Notes under the pieces: generated by a model
The model's database searches: none
The model's input: only the letters and a program-made list of their open reading frames with translations
Told to the model about the DNA's origin: nothing
Source: an uncultured Pseudoxanthomonas sp.
GTDB taxonomy: Bacteria > Pseudomonadota > Gammaproteobacteria > Xanthomonadales > Xanthomonadaceae
Assembly (NCBI RefSeq): GCF_946886695.1
Contig: NZ_CAMPJD010000012.1
Location: 1-64,000 of the forward strand
Direction: 5' to 3'
Length of the DNA stretch: 64,000 bases
Program-made: the position numbers and the translations under genes
Part shown: positions 51,940 to 57,834 of the stretch, piece by piece
How positions within the stretch are numbered: position 1 is the stretch's first letter
Layout: every line of letters begins with the position of its first letter

Positions 51940-52644
51940 ATGGACCGCAAGCACTGCCTGGTGACCGGGGCCAACCGGGGCCTGGGCCTGGAACTTGTCC
52001 GGCAGCTGCTGGCCCGCCACTGCCACGTCATCGCGACCTGCCGGCAGCCCGGCAAGGCCACTGCGCTGAACGGCCTGGCGGGCGAATACCCCGGCCGCCT
52101 GCATGTGCTGCCGCTCGACGTTGCCGATGCCCGCAGCCGCAACCAGCTGCTCCACGAGGTGTCGCTGGTCACCGATGATGAGCCCCTGCACCTGCTGGTG
52201 AACAATGCCGGCGTGCTGCGCGGCGGCGAGCGTTTCGGCCACGTGACCGCTGCCGATCTCGATGCCAGCTTCCATACCAACGCCGCCGGCCCGTTCCTGC
52301 TGGTGCAGACGCTGGCCGCACGCCTGGCCGAGGGCGGCGTGGTGGCCAATATTTCGTCCGAGGTCGGATCGATCGGCCTTCGACAGGAATTCCGCACCCC
52401 GAGCTATGCCATCGGCAAGGCCGCGCAGAACATGACCACCTCGCTGCTGTCGCAGGCCCTGGCTGCACGCGGCATCACGGTCGTCGCGCTGCATCCGGGC
52501 TGGGTCCGTACCGACATGGGGGGCGACAACGCCGCGCTGTCCGTGCAGGAATCCGCCGCAGGGCTGCTTCACGTGATCGACCACCTCGGGGCAAAGGACA
52601 GCGGCCGCTTCCTCGACTGGCAGGGCGCTTCGCTGCCCTGGTAA
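51940..52644 (+). CDS. Short-chain dehydrogenase/reductase (C-factor-like)
   Basis: 234-aa classical SDR with NAD(P)-binding TGANRGLGLELVRQLL (G-x3-G-x-G at residues about 8-13), the NNAGVLRGG strand, a catalytic Ser in NISSEVGSIG, and YxxxK as SYAIGKAAQNMTT. LHPGWVRTDMGGDNAALSVQ near the C-terminus is typical of the C-factor/sniffer-type SDRs. Substrate unknown. A GGAGG site lies 4 bases before the ATG at 51940. It diverges from the M16 gene by 144 bases. Confidence 0.9.
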   Translation: MDRKHCLVTGANRGLGLELVRQLLARHCHVIATCRQPGKATALNGLAGEYPGRLHVLPLDVADARSRNQLLHEVSLVTDDEPLHLLVNNAGVLRGGERFGHVTAADLDASFHTNAAGPFLLVQTLAARLAEGGVVANISSEVGSIGLRQEFRTPSYAIGKAAQNMTTSLLSQALAARGITVVALHPGWVRTDMGGDNAALSVQESAAGLLHVIDHLGAKDSGRFLDWQGASLPW

Positions 52645-53043
52645 AGCTGAATGCCGGCTGCGCCGGCGCCAGTGGACCGCAACGGTTCCTGGTTGAACGG
52701 CATCCAAACCAGAACACACCGCATTGACCGGGATCGGGCGGAAGCGGCGTGTTCGCAGTCACAACGCACACCCTGGCGCGTCTTGTTGCATGCAGGACGG
52801 ACACCTGGGCGGACATGCACTCGGACACCGGACACGCAGGACAGAAGCCAAAAACCTATTGGATCAACAACTTGCGATTGGCACGGTTTCTGCTTTACCC
52901 ATAACAAGTCTTCCGCTGTCCGACCTCAACCTGACTGAATCCTGAATCAACTCACCAAAACGAACGGTTTTGCTTGCCCTGTCCGTCTAGGTGTACTACC
53001 TTACTACCACACCACACAACAACATCACTACAGAGGCATGACA
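52645..53043 (+). other. 399-base intergenic region with weak promoter signals
   Basis: No gene was found. A GCCGGC-TGC-GCCGGC hairpin (52653-52667) follows the SDR stop but has no T-tract. The right half is less GC-rich than the rest of the window. An inverted repeat CAAAAC-GAACG-GTTTTG (52956-52972) overlaps a possible -35 (TTGCTT, 52970-52975), with a possible -10 (TACTAC, 52994-52999) 18 bases on. This is a plausible regulated promoter for the repeat protein that follows. Confidence in the promoter is low. Confidence 0.4.
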
Positions 53044-53421
53044 ATGAACACCAAGAACCTCCTCCCGCTGACCGCTGCCGCCGTGTTCGCCCTGTGCGCC
53101 GGGTCCATGGTCGTTTCCGCCACCCACGCCGACAACAACGGCTACACCGCCGAAGCCACCCACATCGTCAACCTGCCCGCCGTCACGGTGAAACCCGATG
53201 CGGCCGACCTGGCCCACTACCTGACCTACAAGGACACCAAGATCGTCGACCTGGCCACGATCACCGTGAAGCCCAGCGCTGAAGACCTGGCCCACTTTGT
53301 TGCCCAGCAGGCAGTGCGCGTGGTCGACATGCCGGTGGTCACCGTCCGTCCGTCCGCCGAAGACATGCAGCAGATCGCAGTGCAGGCGGGTGTGCTGGCC
53401 GGCCAGCTGGCTTCGCGCTGA
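53044..53421 (+). CDS. Periplasmic protein with three 26-residue repeats
   Basis: 125-aa protein, unknown family. A signal peptide (about 1-29, ending SATHA) is followed by three tandem repeats of 26 residues: HIVNLPAVTVKPDAADLAHY, KIVDLATITVKPSAEDLAHF, RVVDMPVVTVRPSAEDMQQI. Each has a beta-strand half (xIVxLxxxTVKP) and a helical half (SAEDLAHF). No Cys or catalytic motif. The ATG at 53044 has an AGAGG site 7 bases upstream; the ATG at 53038 is too close to it. Its own promoter probably lies in the preceding 399-base gap. Such small secreted repeat proteins are commonly lineage-specific. Confidence 0.75.
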   Translation: MNTKNLLPLTAAAVFALCAGSMVVSATHADNNGYTAEATHIVNLPAVTVKPDAADLAHYLTYKDTKIVDLATITVKPSAEDLAHFVAQQAVRVVDMPVVTVRPSAEDMQQIAVQAGVLAGQLASR

Positions 53422-53521
53422 TACGCAGGCAACACTCCACGTTCCACCTGCGTTTCCACGCAAGCCGGCAGCCGCCGGAGTTCCACCGCACCACATGCCT
53501 GTGAGGCCATGCAGCGCCGCG

Positions 53522-53527
53522 TAGAAT
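53522..53527 (+). promoter_or_regulatory. -10 box seven bases before the trmL ATG
   Basis: TAGAAT, then GCGCGCC, then the ATG at 53535, with no Shine-Dalgarno sequence. This is the same layout as at 23581 and 42632. Confidence 0.6.
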
Positions 53528-53534
53528 GCGCGCC

Positions 53535-54014
53535 ATGACCGACACCCTGGACATCGATGTCCTGCTGTACCAGCCGGAAATTCCCCCGAATACCGGCAAC
53601 GTCATCCGCCTCTGCGCGAACACCGGCGCGCGGCTGCACCTGATCGAACCGCTCGGGTTCGCATTGGAAGACAAGCAGCTCAAGCGCGCCGGCCTGGACT
53701 ACCACGAATACGCCACGTTGCAGGTCCACGCTTCGCTGGAAACGGCCCTGCAGCGGATTCGGCCCACGCGTCTGTTCGCACTGAGCACCCGCGGCGCCCT
53801 CCGTTACGACCAGCCCACCTATCAGCCCGGCGATGCGTTCCTGTTCGGCCCCGAGACCCGCGGCCTGCCGCAGGACCTGCTGGACGGCCTGCCCGAACGG
53901 CAGCGCCTGCGCCTGCCGATGCGCCCCGACAACCGCAGCCTCAACCTGTCCAACACGGTCGCCGTCGTCGTGTTCGAGGCATGGCGGCAAGCGGGGTTCG
54001 GCGGCGGCGCGTAG
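53535..54014 (+). CDS. trmL: tRNA (cytidine(34)-2'-O)-methyltransferase
   Basis: 159-aa SPOUT methyltransferase that 2'-O-methylates the wobble base C34/cmnm5U34 of tRNA-Leu isoacceptors. Motifs of TrmL/YibK: VLLYQPEIPPNTGNVIRLCA at the N-terminus, LHLIEPLGFALEDKQLKRAG, FLFGPETRGLP (SAM-binding trefoil knot), and RLPMRPDNRSLNLSNTVAVV. Size equals E. coli TrmL. The ATG at 53535 is chosen over 53526 because of the canonical N-terminus and the -10 spacing. A REPIN-like element begins 17 bases after the stop. Confidence 0.95.
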   Translation: MTDTLDIDVLLYQPEIPPNTGNVIRLCANTGARLHLIEPLGFALEDKQLKRAGLDYHEYATLQVHASLETALQRIRPTRLFALSTRGALRYDQPTYQPGDAFLFGPETRGLPQDLLDGLPERQRLRLPMRPDNRSLNLSNTVAVVVFEAWRQAGFGGGA

Positions 54015-54030
54015 TCGCTTCTTTTGCTTA

Positions 54031-54188
54031 TGTAGGAGCGACGTCAGTCGCGACCGCGAACCGGAAGACATTAAGACATGGGCCGGGTAATGGATGCGCA
54101 AACAGAAGGCGCACCGGCCGGGCACTCCGGTCCTGATCCAATGACTCGACAGTCAGCCCGTGCGGTCGCGACTCACGTCGCTCCTACA
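54031..54188. repeat. REPIN-like element, copy 3
   Basis: A 158-bp unit with inverted ends TGTAGGAGCGACGTCAGTCG (54031-54050) and the complement of TGTAGGAGCGACGTGAGTCG (54169-54188). Same ends as the copies at 5965 and 6217 but with an unrelated middle. It fills the gap between the convergent trmL and dadA-like genes. Confidence 0.87.
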
Positions 54189-54205
54189 GAAAGCAGAAGC
54201 AGAAC

Positions 54206-55471
54206 TCAGCCGAAGCGCGCGAGTGCGTAGGGCGCCAGCGGAATATCGGTCGCTTCGCCCGCCATCATCTGATCGAGCAGCCGTCCGGTGACCGGGCCCT
54301 GCGTCAAGCCGAGATGGCCATGCCCGGTGGCGACGAAGATGTCCTCGCCCGGCACCCGGTCGATGATCGGCAGCGAATCCGGCGTGCATGGCCGATTGCC
54401 CGCCCATTCCGATACCGGTTCGGCCGTTATGCCGGGAAACAGTTTGCGCGCCTCGGGGTCGAGCCGGCGGATCAGGTGGTAATGCGGGTCGCGGCCCAGC
54501 GCCGTCAGCTCCTTGATGCTGGTCATGCGGATGCCGGACTGCATGGGCGATACCACCATGTACCGCTCCGCCCACAGCGTCGGCCGACGCACGATGACAT
54601 CCGTCTGCGGATACATCAGGTGGTATCCGCGTGCGGGAATCACCGGGATCTTCACGCCGAACGGACGCAGCAGGGTGTTGCTCCACGCGCCCGCCGCCAC
54701 CACCACGCGGCCGGCATGCACGGCGCCACGATCGGTATCGAGGCGATAGCCGCCGTCCTGGCGGATGATCGCCGAGACGCTGGCGATCAGCGGCGTCGCA
54801 CCGCGCGCGCTCAGGTGATTGAAGAGGCGGCGGCAGAAGTCGCCGGGATCGCGCATCGCCAGCGATTCGCGCTGGAAGACCGCCCGCTGGAAGCCCGTGC
54901 CGATGCCGGGTTCGAGCTCGCGCAGCTGGCCGGCGTCCAGGACGTCGAATGCCACGCCACGGTCACGCATCAGGCCGCGCTCCCATTCGCCCTTCGCGAA
55001 ACTGGCCTCCTCGCTGTAGACGTGCAGGTAGCCGGTATGCGCGATGAGGTCCTGTGCACGGATCCGCTCGCCCAGCTCGAGCCACGCGGCGCGCGAGGCG
55101 GTATTGATCGCGCTCAGCGCATCGATGATCGGCAGCACGTGCTGCATGCGGCCCTGGTCCAGGAACTGCAACAACCAGCGCGCATAACTCGGACTGACGC
55201 CCCAGTCGAGTTTCAGCGGCGCCAACGGGTTGGCGAGCATCCGCAACGCCTTCATGACGATGCCGGGCGTGGACTGCGGCATCACGTTGCCGACGGAAAT
55301 GGAGCCCGCATTGCCAAACGATGTTTCGCCAGCCGGCCCCTTCGCATCGATCAGCGTGCACGACAGCCCGCGATCGAGGAGATGGTGGGCCGTCGACAGG
55401 CCGACAATGCCGCTGCCGATCACCGCGACATCGGTGGTCCGCGGTGGAATGGAGGAAGGGGAAGCACTCAT
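54206..55471 (-). CDS. FAD-dependent D-amino-acid dehydrogenase (DadA-like)
   Basis: 421-aa DAO-family flavoprotein. The Rossmann dinucleotide site is at the N-terminus (DVAVIGSGIVGLSTAHHLLD), followed by ETSFGNAGSISVGNVMPQ, a central substrate domain (VVVAAGAWSNTLLRPFGVKI) and the C-terminal FAD-contacting NRPCTPDSLPIIDRVPG and VATGHGHLGLTQGPVTG. This is the DadA/hydroxyproline-dehydrogenase subgroup that passes electrons to quinone. D-alanine is a reasonable substrate, because the gene overlaps (ATGA) the D-Ala-D-Ala dipeptidase gene; D-hydroxyproline is the alternative. No catabolic racemase is in the window. Confidence 0.85.
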   Translation of the reverse strand: MSASPSSIPPRTTDVAVIGSGIVGLSTAHHLLDRGLSCTLIDAKGPAGETSFGNAGSISVGNVMPQSTPGIVMKALRMLANPLAPLKLDWGVSPSYARWLLQFLDQGRMQHVLPIIDALSAINTASRAAWLELGERIRAQDLIAHTGYLHVYSEEASFAKGEWERGLMRDRGVAFDVLDAGQLRELEPGIGTGFQRAVFQRESLAMRDPGDFCRRLFNHLSARGATPLIASVSAIIRQDGGYRLDTDRGAVHAGRVVVAAGAWSNTLLRPFGVKIPVIPARGYHLMYPQTDVIVRRPTLWAERYMVVSPMQSGIRMTSIKELTALGRDPHYHLIRRLDPEARKLFPGITAEPVSEWAGNRPCTPDSLPIIDRVPGEDIFVATGHGHLGLTQGPVTGRLLDQMMAGEATDIPLAPYALARFG

Positions 55472-56175
55472 CGGATCGGGACGTCGTAGGCGGTCTTGGG
55501 GGAGGGTTCGGGGCGGAAGGTGAAGTGCCACCATTCCATCGGATAATTATGGAACCCATGCCGCGCCATCGCCTGCAGCAATTGGTCGCGGTTGCGTCGC
55601 TGCTCGTCGTCCAGTTGCGGATGCGCGGTATTGGCGCGCGGATCGAAGAAATCGAACGGCGTACCCATGTCCAGTTCCGTACACGCGCCGCCGCCACAGC
55701 GCACCAGCGTCAGGTCCAGCGTCGCGCCCCGGCTGTGCCCGGAGGTTTCGGCAATGTAGCCATCGAGCAGGCGCGCCTTGTCCAGGTTCGGGTAATACGC
55801 CGCCTTGGTGCGCTGATCGGCGGGGTCGCGTGCCCAGGCGACGAAGTGCTTCACCGCGCGTACCGGGCGATAGCAGTCGAACACCTTCAGCGAAAGGCCT
55901 TCGTGCTGCACGTCCTGCTGCACGCGGGCGAGCGCCTGCGCGACCGGCGCCAGCAGCAGGCACTTGGGCGCCTCGTAACCGGCGACCGGCGCGCCCACGA
56001 AATTGTCCTTGCCCGCATAGCGGATTTCCTGCTGCAGACCGGGCACGACCGTCGCCGCATCGACCAGGTCCGCCTGCGCCGCTTCCTGTGCCGGAGACAC
56101 CTGCACGCCCGGCGCGGAAGCGCAGGCGCCGAGCAACGGAAGCGTACTCAACAGGAGCAGCACCATGCCTCGCAC
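55468..56175 (-). CDS. D-alanyl-D-alanine dipeptidase (VanX/DdpX type, M15D) lipoprotein
   Basis: About 235 aa. Zinc dipeptidase motifs are complete: SGHSRGATLDLTLV (SxHxxGxAxD-like His and Asp) and MEWWHFTF (catalytic Glu and third His). FDCYRPVRAVKHFV is also typical. A lipobox LLGAC near the N-terminus predicts a lipoprotein. I begin at the GTG at 56175 because it gives a charged n-region (MRGMVLLLLSTLPLLGAC); the ATG at 56166 or one further upstream (about 56217) are alternatives. The gene lies 1 base after the serine hydrolase stop and overlaps the dadA-like start by 4 bases. It should release D-Ala from D-Ala-D-Ala. Confidence 0.87.
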   Translation of the reverse strand: MRGMVLLLLSTLPLLGACASAPGVQVSPAQEAAQADLVDAATVVPGLQQEIRYAGKDNFVGAPVAGYEAPKCLLLAPVAQALARVQQDVQHEGLSLKVFDCYRPVRAVKHFVAWARDPADQRTKAAYYPNLDKARLLDGYIAETSGHSRGATLDLTLVRCGGGACTELDMGTPFDFFDPRANTAHPQLDDEQRRNRDQLLQAMARHGFHNYPMEWWHFTFRPEPSPKTAYDVPIR

Positions 56176-56176
56176 G

Positions 56177-57721
56177 TCAGCGGCAGGCCTGCGTGCGGTG
56201 GAAATCGAGATCGGCATAGTCGTAGCTGAAGTCTGCTTCGGGATCGACGTGCGACAGTTTGAGCCCGGCATCGCTGCCGGCCTGGGCTGGGGCGAAGTGA
56301 AGCCAAGGCTCGGCATCCACGCTGTCTTCATCCCAATCCACCAACCAGCGCTCGTCCACCCGCATCACGGTGCCCGTGAGCATGGGTGAGCGCGCCGCGG
56401 AAAAGCGCACGCGATCGCCTGTCGCACACAAGGTCACCTCACCGAACCATGGATCGCGGTAATGTCCCATCCACGGCGCCATCGCGCGCGCCGTTGCGCG
56501 CGTGCGATGCCCCGTGTCGGGCTTGGGCCTGGTGGCCCGCTCACCGGTGCGCTCCTTGTCCAGCAGCGCCGCATAGTGCGCGACGGTGGGCGATGTCCCT
56601 GGCGCGGTGAAGTGCTTGGTGAGCACCTGTCCCAGCACCGTCCGCGCGGCCTCGCCTTCGCCATTGATCAGGATGACGATGCCGATGCGCTGGTCCGGCA
56701 GCAGGATCACCGACGAATACATGCCCGCCAGCGTCCCGGTATGCGCGACCTTCCAGATCCCATCGACATCGGACAGGCGCCAGCCGTAGCCGTAAGCGGA
56801 GAAATGGCTGTTGTCCCAGGCACGCATGCGCGCGTTCACCGGCATCGGCATGTGCGCGCTCCACACGGCCTTGCGCTGCGCGGGCGACAACCACGCCGGG
56901 GTGCGCTCCGGTGACAGCCACATATCCATCCAGACCAGCATGTCGCCGAGGCTGCAGCGGATGCCGCCAGCCGCCATCGAAGTGACATCCGGCACCACAT
57001 CGGCATCTTCGCGGATCACGCGATTGCCCTGCGCGGTGCGCATGTGCGGTTGCGCCACGTTGCCGACCTGCACGCGGTTCCACTCGCCCACCTGGCAGCG
57101 GTGCATGCCGAGGGGCTGGAACAGTTCCCGCTTCACCAATGCTTCGTAAGGGGCGCCACCCGCCGCGGCCGCGACCTCTCCGGCGACGACGTAGAGCAGG
57201 TTGTCGTAAGCGTAGTTGGCTCGGAAGCTGTGCGTCGGCTTCAGGTGCGCCAAGCCGGCGATGATGTCCGCGCGAGTGAACTGATTCGGCTCCGGCCACA
57301 GCATCAGATCGCCGGCACCCAGGCCCAGCCCGCTATTGTGGATCAGCAGGTCGCGCACCTGCATCTGTTGCGTGACCCACGGATCGTGCATGCGGAACTG
57401 CGGCAGGTACTTCGTAACCGGGTCGTCCCACTTCAGCTTGCCCGCGTCGACCAGGCGCGCCAGCACGCCCGCCGTCATCGCCTTGCTGTTGGAGGCGATC
57501 TTGAACAGCGTGTCGTTGTCGATCTTCTCACCGCTGCCGGCGCGTACCTCGCCCAGCGTGCGGGTGTAGACGATCTTGCCGTCTTCGATGACCCCTACCG
57601 CCAGGCCGGGCAGCCGGTAGTGCTCGAAGGTCTGCTCCACTGCTTCATCGAAGGTTTCGTTGCCGGGCGCAGCATGCGCGAGCGGCACGACCAGGGCGAG
57701 ACAGACGAGGAGATGTTTCAT
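56177..57721 (-). CDS. Secreted beta-lactamase-family serine hydrolase
   Basis: 514-aa exported protein: signal peptide about 1-17, then a class C beta-lactamase/DD-peptidase-like domain. The nucleophile is in SNSK (Ser77, Lys80), the YxN motif is YDN (171-173), and HTG occurs in WKVAHTGTLAGMYSS. A smaller C-terminal domain (about 400-514, APWMGHYRDPWFGEVTLCAT) resembles the lipocalin-like tail of DUF3471-type hydrolases. The family includes D-aminopeptidases, esterases and carboxypeptidases. Its place just ahead of a D-Ala-D-Ala dipeptidase and a D-amino-acid oxidase suggests a D-peptidase role, by inference. Confidence 0.87.
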   Translation of the reverse strand: MKHLLVCLALVVPLAHAAPGNETFDEAVEQTFEHYRLPGLAVGVIEDGKIVYTRTLGEVRAGSGEKIDNDTLFKIASNSKAMTAGVLARLVDAGKLKWDDPVTKYLPQFRMHDPWVTQQMQVRDLLIHNSGLGLGAGDLMLWPEPNQFTRADIIAGLAHLKPTHSFRANYAYDNLLYVVAGEVAAAAGGAPYEALVKRELFQPLGMHRCQVGEWNRVQVGNVAQPHMRTAQGNRVIREDADVVPDVTSMAAGGIRCSLGDMLVWMDMWLSPERTPAWLSPAQRKAVWSAHMPMPVNARMRAWDNSHFSAYGYGWRLSDVDGIWKVAHTGTLAGMYSSVILLPDQRIGIVILINGEGEAARTVLGQVLTKHFTAPGTSPTVAHYAALLDKERTGERATRPKPDTGHRTRATARAMAPWMGHYRDPWFGEVTLCATGDRVRFSAARSPMLTGTVMRVDERWLVDWDEDSVDAEPWLHFAPAQAGSDAGLKLSHVDPEADFSYDYADLDFHRTQACR

Positions 57722-57834
57722 GGCGTGACTCAGGGCTCCGCGGAATCGCAGGCGAGGCGTCCCGCATGCGGGCGGGCCGCCACCGACAAGCCGGCGACGG
57801 CCCGAACCTTCAGATGGTCCGATAGCGGATCAGG

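Noticed and set aside
54206..57721. Vancomycin-resistance cluster suggested by the VanX-type dipeptidase
   Set aside because: No D-Ala-D-Lac ligase, VanH dehydrogenase or VanRS pair is present; the neighbours fit D-alanine metabolism.
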